This document shows positions 1 to 11,267 of a DNA stretch of 64,000 nt, one piece after another. Each line of letters begins with the position of its first letter. Position 1 is the first letter of the stretch. The stretch lies in the NCBI RefSeq assembly GCF_001638985.1, contig NW_017265136.1:3020150-3084149 (forward strand), given 5' to 3'. A program made the position numbers and the translations under genes. This DNA is from Phycomyces blakesleeanus NRRL 1555(-). Its lineage: Eukaryota; Mucoromycota; Mucoromycetes; Mucorales; Phycomycetaceae. Below the pieces are notes generated by a model. It ran no database searches. It was not told the DNA's origin and saw nothing but the letters and a program-made list of their open reading frames with translations.

Positions 1-123
1 TAGCTTTTCTTCTTAAATTGGAAAAAATATAAAAAGCGCAGTATATAATTTATTTAAAGCTTTAGATAATAACATTTATTATATACAAATCTCTCACATT
101 ACACACATATACTTTTTATTAAA

Positions 124-1201
124 ATGAACCCATCGAACAAAAGAGCAAGAAGTTTTAATGACATTTCTTCATACATTTGTGATGCGTGTAACTTGGATTG
201 CTTTACAAGTAAACAGCTCCAGAACCACAAACGAATCCATAAACAAATACTAGTTCTGCCTTTTCTGCTGGTTCTTCTACTCATATTTCCTTGGAAGATA
301 AAGACTTGTTATCTCTTGTAGATGACAATATAACAGAAGGTACAAATTGAGATTAATTCACCAGTAAAATTAACCTTTTGAATATTAATTATGTTTGACA
401 AACATACTCTTTGACCCATTTCAACCAAGAACATATAAAGCATTATGTAATTTTGAAGCTGGTGATAATATCTTTACCAAGAATATCTTCACTACTTCAC
501 AATTGTTGAGTATTAAGCTGTATGATGTTGTAACTTCATTCAATATATCTACTGAGTGCTATGGTCAGCTCATCAATCTGATGAACATGGTATTCCAAGA
601 CCATGATAAACTCTCAAAAGATATAGTATATTCAACCAAATTATCTTGTATTATATCAAAAAGCTAACTATTGTATTAAACTCATAGAATATTTCCCAGA
701 AATTTTCCAGGTTGGACCTGTCAATGCCCTACTCAAGAAAAAAACAGCAATAAAGGCTCACACATATGACATATGCGAGAATGTCTGTAAGCTGTATAAC
801 AATACCTAATGCAAAGAAGAATGCCCCCACTGTGGCAGTAAAAGGTTTCTGGAACCCACAGGCGATGCCTCTACCCCTTTTGTCTCAGTGAAGACAATGA
901 AGATGATGTCACTTAGTAATCAACTGGCTCGACTCCTTGGCAACAATAATATAAGGGAGAAACTCCATTACAGAGCAAACAGGCAGCTTATATCAAATAA
1001 GTTGTCTAATTACTTTGACAGAGAAGAGTATAGGGTCCTAAAGGCCCAGCACTTTTTCCAGTCTTCTAATAATATTGCTGTTGCTTTGTTCTTGGATAGT
1101 TTTGGAAACCAGAAAAAATCAAAATAGAAATTGACCATTGTACATGTAATGATTTTGAATTTTGATCTATCAATAAGATAATAGAATTAGCTTCCATCAT
1201 T
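124..1201 (+). pseudogene. Type A tnp2-like transposase, N-terminal fragment
   Basis: First piece of a transposase gene that is interrupted twice in this window. It opens with a C2H2 zinc finger (YICDAC...HKRIH, residues about 19-41), a common N-terminal module in fungal tnp2-type proteins. Further pieces in shifted frames include a CPHCGSKRF zinc motif near 830-850 and, at 888-1127, an LARLLGNNNIREKLHYR segment leading to IAVALFLDSFGNQKK. The last matches the first catalytic-Asp region of Transposase_21 (tnp2, EnSpm/CACTA) proteins. Frames shift near 250 and stops occur between pieces, so it is decayed or contains unresolved introns. It stops at the Harbinger insertion and continues at 4433 and again at 13076. 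The protein differs clearly from the CACTG-family transposases in the window. No terminal repeat for this older element was found. Confidence 0.7.
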
Positions 1202-1436
1202 AGAGACCTTGGACACATCATATAATTTTTTTTTGAAATATTTAACCATATATATAATTTTATACAATTTTATTTTTCATGTCCAAGGCTTCCATATATG
1301 GGTCAAAGTTCTGTTTACGTTATTGTTGGAGGTGTATTTTTTCTAAACTTACCAAATAGTTTTTAATACAAAGACATGACATTAAAAATCGATCTAAAAA
1401 ACATCATTGCTTTTTTATCATTTACAAATTTCAAAG

Positions 1437-2866
1437 ATGCCTTTCAACTCTCATATAAACAATATCGCAAAAGTATTGGAATTATCTGAACAAGCATTTC
1501 GTGATGACATTCTTGGAGAGACTCTTGATCAAGCTGATGATCAAACAGAAGCTCTGGAGCTGCTTCACATACAAGAGGCCAAATGCGTTGTAATTTCTCT
1601 ATGTCAACAAGATCATCTGGGCATCCACACTGTTCCAACTGAAGAGTGCAAGTGCTTGTTCAGGCTTACTTACACAGAGGTAAAAAATTAGAATTATAAA
1701 ATCTAAAAAAAAAATAACAATAAGCATATATTTAAAAAAAAATAAACAGATACAATCAATATATGTTCTTTTCAAAATGAGAGACAAAGTTTGTATTGAG
1801 AAAGGTTGTTCCACTCTGTTGTCCGTTCCTGTCACAGAGGCACTGGCAATTCAACTTCGTAAAATGTTTTTCTCTGTTGATTATTAGATTTGTTGCTGCT
1901 TTTTGGCAGGAACTCAACTGATATAAGTCGTATATCAAACCATGTGATGTGTCTACTGCATCTCAAATTTGGCAGAGTCATGATATTTGACTATTGTCAA
2001 TTTGACCCAAAAAATTTGGGGAAATTTAGCAATGCAATCAGAGCCCTAGGTAAGAGCAAATTTTAATATATTACATACTATTAATATTAACATCATTATA
2101 TATGTATTGATTAAAAAAGGCCCACCAGTTGAGCATTGTGTTAGGTTTCTTGATAGCACCTTTAAGGAGACTGCTAGGCCAACCGAGAATCAAAAGACTA
2201 TATACAGTGGTTAGTATGCAAGTGGAATACTATTGTCATTTTTATATTAGTTTTTGCTTTATATTTGTTAACTTGGCACAAACAATTTATTAGAAAGGGC
2301 AGGGTCTTAATTATCAAGCTGTAGTTACTCCGAATAGAATAACTTCATCATTTTACGGCCTAGTAGCTGGAAGACATCATGGTATGACTGTATTCTATGA
2401 AAGCAGTATTGAAATGCATATGCGTAAAGCACTTGATTTCAGGAGTATTGGTAGACCTTATTACCACCTTTATGCTGACAGAGAATATGCATTCTCAGAA
2501 TTTGTGATGCGTCCATTTGCAGAGAGTAAGTTATATAATATCATGCATTTTACTTTAATTAAGTCTTTTAATATTTATAATGTTTTAGCAAAAGAAGACT
2601 CTCCAGAGTATATCGGCAACCAAGATATGTCAAGTGCTCGTGTTGTAGTAGAGAAGGAGTTTGCACATGTAGAAAACTTGTTTGCTTATGTGAATTATGC
2701 ACAAACACAAAGGATTCTTCAGGGCAATGTAAGCTCTTATTACATTGTGGCAACACTCTTCAAAAACTTGTATGTTTGCTACAACCGTAGAAACCAAACG
2801 AGCATGCGGTTTAAAGCCTCTTCTCCAACACCAATGGAGTATATTGCAGGCCTCTTAAATCACTAA
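1437..2866 (+). CDS. PIF/Harbinger DDE transposase (HARBI1-like), multi-exon
   Basis: Cuts and joins the element ends; DDE_Tnp_4 family. The three acidic catalytic positions are visible: Asp in FLDSTFKETARP (near 2150), Asp in YHLYADREYAFSEF (near 2475), and Glu in SSARVVVEKEFAHVENLF (near 2655). Introns with GTAAG/AG sites are seen at 1680-1749, about 2050-2119, about 2210-2293 and about 2528-2588. Near 1859-1887 the frame changes, which is either a 29-nt intron (unusually short) or a frameshift. The join near 2210-2293 is also not clean in phase. The start at 1437 is preferred because it follows a pyrimidine-rich leader; an upstream in-frame ATG at 1407 would add ten residues. Overall length after splicing suits a HARBI1-like protein. 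Whether it still encodes an uninterrupted protein is unsettled. Confidence 0.72.
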
Positions 2867-2960
2867 ACATCTTATTATTATAGGAAGCAAACTTCACTTT
2901 AGAGGTCAAGAAATAACATCAATATAAGAATATTTTGTTTAACTTACTTTATAATTTTTT

Positions 2961-3896
2961 TTATTGTGGGGGTGGTTGTGTTGTAGAAGACACAAATGCA
3001 GCAATAAAGGCTACGAGCTTTTCTATTGCCTTCTCAACCCTGAGAGAGCCGTCTCTGATCTCAGTGTTCATACTGGACATTTCTTCAAGTACTTTGTCTA
3101 GTTTGCCACCAATCTTTGAGACATTCTCATCATCTCAAATGTTCTTGACAGTTCCTTCAACACTCTGAATAGACGAAAAGAATGTTCTCATCTACCTTTA
3201 TGCTGATCACATCTGCCACTTGTTCCTTCAGAGACGAGAACAGATGGGCCACAGAAGTCGGAGGTACGACTGGGCTCACTGGAACCTGGGTCTAGGGTCC
3301 TTCACCATTGTCCACTCACAACTTTTTTGATGCGTGCGGCCCACCCTTCACTACTGAGTAGATCGCACCAGTTGACCTCTCTTGAATCGTATGTTCCTTC
3401 TCAGCATACACCTTGGCTATTTCGGCCTTGTTGGCACTGACCTGATGGATGTGCTCCTCAGATTTATCATCCTTTTCACTCAATTTTTATTTAGCATGAC
3501 AATATTCAAAAACAATTATGTATTTATTATCAGATCAATGAGCTCCATCATGAGTCTGTCTTTCTCAGAAAGTGCCATCTGCAAATGGAATGACTTAGGC
3601 ACACAAGACTGTCTTTCTTTGAACTTCTTTATCAAAGCATTGTATTTCGTCTTGATTGATATTAGCACAACATCACCAGCACCACAATCAACATCGTTTA
3701 TGATCTTAAGAATATCCTCACAAATAGTCTTCACTTCTCTATAGTTCTTATGCAATAGATCACGGATGACGATCTCTCTGGCAAGAACCTCTTCTCCCTT
3801 GTCTGTAATATACTCATTTTTTTTTGTGGGGGGGGGCTCTGCGGGTTGGATAATTTCTTTGATATTTATTTTTGAGTGTAAAATAAGTAAGTGCAA
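2961..3896 (-). pseudogene. Harbinger accessory protein (putative Myb/SANT-like plus coiled coil), degraded
   Basis: Convergent with the transposase. Reading on the minus strand, the first part (3896-3516) contains a helical, charged domain running from YITDKGEEVLAREI to MALSEKDRLMMELIDLI, in the place where Harbinger elements normally carry a Myb/SANT-like DNA-binding partner. The middle (about 3490-3180) is largely one frame rich in Lys, Glu and Gln but holds in-frame TGA and TAG codons. The end (3168-2961) is a heptad-like segment, VSKIGGKLDKVLEEMSSM followed by RVEKAIEKLVAF, ending in a TTQPPPQ tail and TAA. A poly-G run at 3826-3836 makes the start uncertain. The Myb assignment comes from position and predicted helicity rather than a firm motif match. 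Such accessory proteins bind the element ends and bring in the transposase in known Harbinger systems. Confidence 0.5.
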
Positions 3897-4432
3897 CCTT
3901 TTAATATATAATTTTATTCATATTTATTAAATTTTTATTTCTACTTCTTTTGAATTCTATTGATTCACTGTCATACTTTGTGTGCATAATTTAAATAAAA
4001 ATTATAAACATCAATTAAATGCTTTTATAGCAGTTGCTTATTTTTTAGTACCTTTTTTTTTAATCTAGTTTTTATCAGGTACAGACTAGTTGACTATTTT
4101 GCCATGCAAAAATAGTTTTAGCTCTTTTATAATTTTTCTTTTCATTCATATATTTTTGTTGAAAAATTAGCTGTAATCTAGGTTAGTTAGACTTTATTAT
4201 TTTTTTTGTAATTGTATATCCGTAAGCCAGTAAAATATTTGTCAGTTTAGCAGTAAGAATAACGAGATTTTATTGGCTAATTGTAGCAAGAAAATAAATA
4301 TGATTGGCTAAAACATTTTATATCATGCTTTTATATCATATAAAAAAACGCGATTTGGAAACACATTATTCCTTTTTAAGAACACAATCTCCGTCTAAAT
4401 AAATTTTATATGATGTGTCCAAGGTTCCTATT

Positions 4433-4989
4433 TAATTGTATTATTATTATTATTATTTTTATAAAAGGAACTTACAATTTTTTTAAGATATACTAACAAA
4501 TATCTTATTCAACTTGCTATTATATCCAGAAAGTCTGTAGATCTTGATTCTTTCTTGCTACTCATAATAGATGAAGTCATTAGCTTAAGAAAATATAGGC
4601 TGATTATAAAAACGTTTGATGGTAAAAGAATTGTGGGAAAAGTTCACATATTGATGACCTCTGGAGACATTCCCCAAGTAAGTGAAAAAAGAAAAAGAAA
4701 ATAAAAAATAACACTTACAAAATTGGCAAAATAGGTTACAAAGTATTACTATTATAAAGGCCACAATTTCAGATACGGTTGTCTCATATGTGAAGTATTA
4801 GATAAAGCCTCCTTAAGAGGTAGAGCCTTATACTTTAAAAACTGCAGTATTTCTCTAAGGCCAAAGATTGACTTTGTTAATAGCAACACTGTAAGTATAT
4901 CACTACCTGAAAAAGAGAGAGATATTAATAGAAATAAAAACAAGATACTAATAAATACTTTTTGATATACACAGAATACTAACATTCAA
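4433..4989 (+). pseudogene. Type A tnp2-like transposase, middle fragment
   Basis: Continuation of the gene begun at 124, downstream of the Harbinger element. Around 4555-4680 it reads LLLIIDEVISLRKYRL then ILMTSGDIPQ, followed by GTAAGTG. After that intron, 4759-4890 reads GHNFRYGCLICEVLDKA and on to DFVNSNT. The GDIP...GHN...GC-x2-C pattern is the central zinc-containing region of tnp2 proteins. A second intron runs from about 4891 (GTAAGTAT) to a CACAG acceptor at 4976. The final exon piece AATACTAACATTCAA is cut by CACTG-1 at 4989/4990 and resumes at 13076 in the same frame. A (TTA)n microsatellite lies at about 4437-4457. Confidence 0.68.
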
Positions 4990-5809
4990 CACTGCAAAAG
5001 ACCACTGATTTTAGTTCCTGAAAACCTGCAAAAATTTTACTACAATTTTCGATTTTGAATTTTTTCAAATAATTTCTATTTTTTTCTGTTGTGATTTCAG
5101 ATCGCTCTTTTTTAGCTGTAAAATCACACTATTATCATTTTTTTGACCATAAAATTACAAAATTGGGTTTTTTTTTATATTATACACTTCTTTGATATAA
5201 TTCTAAATTACATTGAAAAAACACTTATACAAAAGTTAATATAATATTTAATAAAAATTATATATATTCTTAAGGTTTCACTTTTTCTATTTCAAAATAA
5301 ATCATTTAAATATTTTTTATGTATTATAAATGTGAATATAAAAACAAATATTTAATCCATATATTTCAAGGGAACAAGACAAAAGGTTGTGATTTCATTT
5401 TTACTGTGGCAATATTTTTGCGTGATTTTTCCCTTTGATATATGGAACTAAAATATCAGATTTTTTTATTTCACATGTTGTGAGAGGCGAATGTTCCATT
5501 TTTGGATTATTTTTCGTCATGGTCGAATCATCGTCATATCAAATATTATAATTCTAAAAAAAGACTTTAAAAAAAATTGCGTACACTTTTAGTAATGTAC
5601 GCAGTATTTGACTTGGTTAATGACTTAACAATATATGAGTATAATTATGATGATATGTGCGGTAGATGTATCAAAGAATTACTCGGCATACTATAGTCAT
5701 GGCATAGAGCAGTATTTTATCTATTTATAATTTTTTTTTGGTATATAAAGACCTTGATCAAGATCTCTTAAAATCTATATAATTTTTTTTATAATTTAAA
5801 ACAATCGAC
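4990..5809. other. CACTG-1 left end and subterminal region
   Basis: No gene is seen. The stretch is strongly AT-rich and includes the terminal repeat at 4990. The block around 5085-5160 is conserved in the corresponding end of CACTG-5 (reverse complement near 39930-40000), shown by the shared pieces GTTGTRATTTCA and GCTGTAAAATYACACTA. The conserved block probably contains binding sites or the transposase promoter; no clear TATA box can be singled out in such AT-rich sequence. Confidence 0.6.
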
Positions 5810-8800
5810 ATGTCCAATAATCAAAAGAAAGACAGTTATGTTATCTGCAAATGCCCAGACTGTACAAAGTTGAATAGCTGTAGAAAGAAACAGAAAAGAC
5901 AAAATGCATAATGACACTATGAGAAACATATAGTGCCTGTTGCCAAAGACGATGCAATGGGTAAATAACAAGAATAACTCGAGCTGTACATGTAAAATTA
6001 ATATAAATTAATTCATAAAATAGATGTTCCTAAAGAACATTTTAACGACATGGAAGTAGATGGTATTGACAGTGACAATGACAATGATTATGATTACGAG
6101 AACAAAGGCGAAGGCGAATATGAAGACGAAAATGAAGAACAAAACATTGAATTTGATCAAGAATGTAAGAAAATAAAATAAAATAAATGAACAAAATAAT
6201 AATTGAAACTGATATATATTTTTTTTATTTTTTATTTTTTATATGATTATAATTATAATTATATTTTTATTTCTACATCTTTACAACAATTATTCCTTTC
6301 CAGTTGACTTACCTTTGTCCCAAGAAGAGTCCATCTTTACTGCCGAAGATACAATTACAGGAGCATTTGTGGTTGATGGCGATGAGATTGAAGAAGGCGA
6401 TACCGGTTTTGATTTTGAACAAGAAGAAAACTTTGTTGAGACCAGTGGGACCTTGATAGTAGAATCAGGTATGAATTAATACGGTATAGACAATTAATCA
6501 ATATATTAATTTAAACTAACTTAACCTTTGTCTTCATAGTTCGTCCTTCGTCTTTTGATAACATGCCCTTGTATATCCGCTTTGTTGCAGTATTCATTGT
6601 CATATTTCACTTGATCTTTTTGGTGGAAAGCGGTGGATCGATTCTCATTGAATTTTGTAATACTCTACTGTCTCTCTGTGATATGTCTGGTGCCCTTCCA
6701 ATGACGATCAATAGCTTGAAGCATAAGACAGGATTTAACATGGCAACAGACGGAATGACAGTATACATTGCATGCTCACAATGTCATTCGATTTATCCTC
6801 CGGAAACAAGTCAAAGAGTCTGTACATTTAAGAAATTCTCTCAATCCGCCATTTGCAACAACAATCTCTTTAAAGTGTCAACCAGAAATCGTTCTCTTCC
6901 AGCAATGGTATACCCATTCAACTCTCTGAAGTACGCCTTGCAACAAAAATTCTCCAAGCCAGATTTCGTGTCCAAGATCAATTTGTGGAGAAGTCGTCAA
7001 ATAATTGAAAACACCAAACTTGATATTTTCGATGGTGCAGTTTGGAGTGATATTAAAGACATTAATGGCAGACGGTTTGTTGATGATAGCCGATCTTTAA
7101 TGTTGACTCTGAATATCGATTGGTTTCAGCCATTTGATGGACGAACACATTCCAGTGGTGCGATATATCTCTCTATCAACAATCTCCCACGGAGTGAACG
7201 CCTTAAGTCTGAAAATGTCATTCTTGTTGGTATGATGCCTGGGCCGAAGGAAGCAAGCACTGACAGCATGAATCATTACTTGAAGCCGCTCGTTGACGAA
7301 TTGTTGGAGATGTACATTGGTGTAGAAATGACAGACTCACAAAATAGAAAGATTGTTGTTCGTGCTGCATTGATGTGTGTTGCCTGTGATATCCCTGCCG
7401 CTCGCAAAACCTCTGGATTTACTGGCCACATGAGCACATGCGCCTGTCACAAATGTCAACGACAATTCACGACTATAAAGAAGACCAGCAAGCTTGACTA
7501 CTCTGGATTCAAGTATAGCAATTGGGTGAGACGCACGAAGACAATGAATCTGGAACACGCTGTCAGCTGGGCAAATGCATTGAACAATACTGAGCGAACA
7601 CGCCTAGAAAAAGAAAATGGCACTCGGTGGTCAGAGCTTCATCGGTTATCTTACTTTGACCCAGTCCGCTTTACAGTTATAGACCCGATGCATAATCTCT
7701 ATCTTGGAACTGCAAAGCGAATGATTCAGATATGGCGCGAGTGTAACTACATCAATGAAAAGAATCAGTTAACTATGCAAGAGCTTGCCAATGGTATTGT
7801 TGTACCTTGTGGATATGCGCGTATAACAAAGAAGATTGCCGATGGGTTTTCGTTCATGAAAGCTGACGAGTGGAAGTCATGGTGCGTCATATACTCTCCA
7901 TTTGTTCTGAAGCATGTGCTCCCAGCCAAGAATCTCGAAAACTGGATTTTGTTTGTTGACGCATGCCGCTTACTCACAAAACCTTCGATCAATGACAAAG
8001 AAATAGACGAAGCCCACAGTAAACTCCAATTGTTTTGTACAAGATTTCAGACACTGTATGGAAAATCGGCCGTGACACCGAATATGCATCTACATCTTCA
8101 TCTTGGCGAGTGTGTTCATGACTTTGGACCAATTTATGCTTTCTGGTTATTCAGTTTCGAGAGATACAATGGTTTGTTGAAGAATATCGAAACAAATCAA
8201 TAAGGCGGCTTCGAATCAACAATGATGAAGAGATTTTTGGAGATAACATACATTGGCAGCTTCATACAATCTTTTGTCAACCATCTTCCCCAGTTCGCAA
8301 TTGACTTTCTGCATCGCATTTCAAATAGTCAAGATCAATTAGCAGCATTGCATCCATCTTCTACTGCCAGTACCTTTTCTCTGTCTGACTTTGTTGAATA
8401 TTCGTTAAACCCTCGTCATTCTGCTTTGGGTTGTGAGCCATTGCCCCCTTCAGTGTTTCCGATTAAACTCGACCAAAGGATTACAATGTGCAAGGGACAT
8501 TATGAATGTTTACTGGAGTTTTACAGACACGCGTATGGCAGTCACGATCTTTTTGACCATTATTCAAACTGCGAGTCTAACCAGATTTTTGTCAATAACC
8601 GAATTGAGAAAATGAAACGGATATCTCTTCTTGGACAGGAATACTCTTCTGGATCTTATTTCCGCGCCTATTATCTTGAGAATAACAGTGAAGATAAAGC
8701 AGCGTTTCCTGGCCGTATACTGTATTTATTTCAACATTTGATAACCATCAACGAAACTGTCATCACCCATACTTTTGCGTTTGTTGAGTGGTACTCTAGT

Positions 8801-8998
8801 TATTCTTCGGGGAGTTACCAGCCAATGTTAAATGAAGGCATTGAGCTCTGGAATGAACCTTCTTCTGTACTTAATTATGAATGTATTATTCCAGTACATC
8901 GTTTATATTCACCAATCGCAATTGCTAAATATAGGTTTACTATAACTAGTGAATTTAAACGTTTAGTAATCCCTTTACCCCAAAAAATAGAAGCTTAA
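5810..8998 (+). pseudogene. tnp2-like transposase of CACTG-1, three in-frame stops
   Basis: Four exons, all introns in phase 1: 5810-5960, 6024-6164, 6304-6468 and 6540-8998 (972 codons). Exon 1 has the CKCPDC cysteine motif and then consecutive TAA TGA codons; exons 2-3 are strongly acidic. Exon 4 carries the Transposase_21 core: NIDWFQPFDGRTHSSG (putative first catalytic Asp), ENVILVGMMPGPKE, CDIPAARKTSGFTGH followed by CACHKC, DPMHNLYLGTAKRM, NMHLHLHLGE and FSFERYNG (putative catalytic Glu). A single TAA at 8201-8203 splits exon 4; homologues have a codon there and reading continues to ...VIPLPQKIEA at 8998. AATAAA follows the stop. The protein would cut at the CACTG ends. Closest relative here is CACTG-5. 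Confidence 0.85.
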
Positions 8999-9814
8999 AT
9001 AATATTAATAAAATACCACTTTGCACTCTTTTATCAATTTATTAGAAAATGTTTGATTTATTGTCTTATTGTTTCTTTGACCATGATGGCAGCTTGTTTG
9101 CCTTGGTCTTACTAAGCTGCTTATCTCTTATTCCTTTAAATTTATGCTCGAATGGACGGGTATTATTTTTCTTATCATGAGCTGCCTCATAATCCGCATC
9201 AAGTTCATCAACGAACCTATCTCCCTATATGTCAATGTAAGTATTATTACACACCATCCAAAAAAATAGTTTTTTGTACTATACCTCTTCGCTTCTCCAG
9301 CTTGGGCGGAATCTCCAAAAAAAACTCTTTTCTGAGGACGAATCCTGTTCCTCTTCTTCTCTTTCGTCATCACTCTCAAGGTCTGACATGTAATCAGCAT
9401 GGAGAATACTGTCAACATTCTCTCCAAAGCTGTTCACAAAGTGTGCCCGATTGGCTTTCAAGGCAGATTGTCTTCTTTCACATGACTATATATAAATATA
9501 TAATATTTCTAATTTAATATCACATCTAGTATATTGTGTGCGTGTGTTTTTTACCTTTACACGTTGCTGACGAAGACAGGCCCGTCGATTCTCTTCCTGC
9601 TTCTTTTCTCCTGTTTTTTTTCTTGCAACTTTCTGTTGCCAATGTGTTGCACAATATTAGTTCGAAAAGTTGGCAAGTTCATCTTTTTCCCCTCTTCTTG
9701 ATGGCAAAGATACTTGGTAATGGACTTCAGAATGAGTCTGTTTCCCTCACTGTTTTTATTTTTATTAGTATTATATTGGTCATACAATTTCTCTTCACTC
9801 AAATAATAGCGCAA
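8946..9814. repeat. Direct duplication, left copy (before the gap)
   Basis: This stretch repeats at 9915-10782, directly after the gap. The two are essentially identical for about 670 bases (one base missing near 9921), then differ at many positions over the last 190 bases, mostly C/T and G/A differences. It covers the 3' end of the transposase and the 3' half of the accessory gene. An abrupt change from identity to divergence at the gap edge looks like two reads or element copies joined by the assembler rather than a biological tandem duplication. Confidence 0.85.
9066..9814 (-). pseudogene. Partial duplicate of the CACTG-1 accessory gene, cut by the gap
   Basis: Minus-strand exons equivalent to exons 3-5 of the gene at 10034-11267. 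The segment nearest the gap encodes YLSEEKLYDQYNTNKNKNSE and so on, with several substitutions relative to the post-gap copy (for example SVTDYLRRQ becomes SITKYLCHQ). Nothing upstream is present because the gap follows. It may be an allele or another genomic copy placed here by assembly. Confidence 0.7.
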
Positions 9815-9914
9815 NNNNNNNNNNNNNNNNNNNNNNNNNNNNNNNNNNNNNNNNNNNNNNNNNNNNNNNNNNNNNNNNNNNNNNNNNNNNNNNNNNNNNN
9901 NNNNNNNNNNNNNN
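9815..9914. other. Assembly gap (100 N)
   Basis: One hundred consecutive N, the conventional placeholder for an unsized gap. Any open reading frame drawn across it is meaningless. Confidence 0.99.
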
Positions 9915-10782
9915 CTAGTGATTTAAACGTTTAGTAATCCCTTTACCCCAAAAAATAGAAGCTTAAATAATATTAATAAAATACCACTTTGCACTCTTTT
10001 ATCAATTTATTAGAAAATGTTTGATTTATTGTCTTATTGTTTCTTTGACCATGATGGCAGCTTGTTTGCCTTGGTCTTACTAAGCTGCTTATCTCTTATT
10101 CCTTTAAATTTATGCTCGAATGGACGGGTATTATTTTTCTTATCATGAGCTGCCTCATAATCCGCATCAAGTTCATCAACGAACCTATCTCCCTATATGT
10201 CAATGTAAGTATTATTACACACCATCCAAAAAAATAGTTTTTTGTACTATACCTCTTCGCTTCTCCAGCTTGGGCGGAATCTCCAAAAAAAACTCTTTTC
10301 TGAGGACGAATCCTGTTCCTCTTCTTCTCTTTCGTCATCACTCTCAAGGTCTGACATGTAATCAGCATGGAGAATACTGTCAACATTCTCTCCAAAGCTG
10401 TTCACAAAGTGTGCCCGATTGGCTTTCAAGGCAGATTGTCTTCTTTCACATGACTATATATAAATATATAATATTTCTAATTTAATATCACATCTAGTAT
10501 ATTGTGTGCGTGTGTTTTTTACCTTTACACGTTGCTGACGAAGACAGGCCCGTCGATTCTCTTCCTGCTTCTTTTCTCCTGTTTTTTTTTCTTGCAACTT
10601 TCTGTTGCCAATGTGCCGCACAATCTTGGTTTGAAGAGTTGGCAAGTCCACCTTTTTCCCCTCTTCTTGACGACGAAGGTAATCGGTAACAGACTTCAGA
10701 ACGAGTCTGTTTCCCTCACTGTTTTTATTTTCATTGGTATTGTATTGGTCATACAATTTCTCTTCACTCAAATAATTACGCA
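9915..10782. repeat. Direct duplication, right copy (after the gap)
   Basis: Partner of 8946-9814. It starts with the last codons of the transposase in a shifted frame (one A lost near 9921) and runs through the accessory gene, where it joins the intact upstream exons. This copy is therefore the one that belongs with the complete accessory gene. Confidence 0.85.
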
Positions 10783-11267
10783 ACAATTGCTATAATATAA
10801 ATGTATATTAAATTCTATCTACATAAAAACATATTATGATTACTTACATCCAATGTTGGTTGACGTCCAGGCGACATGTCTTGCTCAACTGCATTACTAG
10901 CAGTGGCTTCGGCTTTCTCAGAAGATGTGTTCTTCAAAACAGTGTTTAAGACACCATTCATGATATCAAGTTTCTCGTACACATCATGGATGTTACGAGT
11001 TCTACCCGACGAATCACCTTCAAGATTCAACCGAGCTCTCTTTGGTGCTAGTGGTCTTTGATTGCTCACTGTTCCCTGTGAGTGTTGCAACATTATTGTC
11101 CTTATATCATTGGTATTTCTTGGTGGGCTTTTTTTTGATTTTTATAAAAAACGAAAATAAAATTAATATAAGAAAATTGAAGACTGCCTGGTTTTAATCT
11201 ACCTTCCCACAGAAGGTTCTTCACCAAAAGCATTGTTAACTGAATTGTTATTGAGATTTCTTGACAT
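10034..11267 (-). CDS. CACTG-1 accessory protein (unrecognised family), 5 exons
   Basis: Convergent with the transposase, as in every copy of this family. Exons read on the minus strand: 11267-11203, 11127-10848, 10789-10523, 10453-10253 and 10192-10034; these give 324 in-frame codons. Exon 1 starts MSRNLNNNSVNNAFGEEPSV. Exon 2 has a helical stretch (DVYEKLDIMNGVLNTVLK). Exon 3 is basic and helical (LSEEKLYDQYN through RKLQEKKTG). Exon 4 carries HADYMSDLESDDEREEEEQ and ends RPSWRSEEV-like at a splice site. The last exon ends in a Lys-rich tail, LPSWSKKQ. I do not recognise a named domain. By analogy with plant CACTA elements it could be the TnpA-type end-binding partner, but that is inference from context. 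The 3' half also appears in the duplicated block before the gap. Confidence 0.75.

Larger units (their letters stand above)
1202..4429 (+). mobile_element. PIF/Harbinger-type DNA transposon (3228 bp)
   Basis: Both ends carry an inverted repeat with the shared core CCTTGGACACATCATATAA (left from 1207, right complement ending at 4424). The outermost bases are AGAGA on the left and, on the complement of the right, AGGAA. ATT at 1199-1201 is repeated at 4430-4432, a 3-bp target duplication, as expected in length for this superfamily although TWA is more usual. Inside are a DDE transposase gene on the plus strand and a convergent coiled-coil accessory gene. A further copy of the motif CATGTCCAAGG occurs just inside the left end, near 1279. 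The element sits inside the type A tnp2 gene, which resumes after 4432. Confidence 0.85.

Noticed and set aside
9536..9934. Open frame running through the gap
   Set aside because: It translates 100 N and is antisense to the accessory gene; not a gene.
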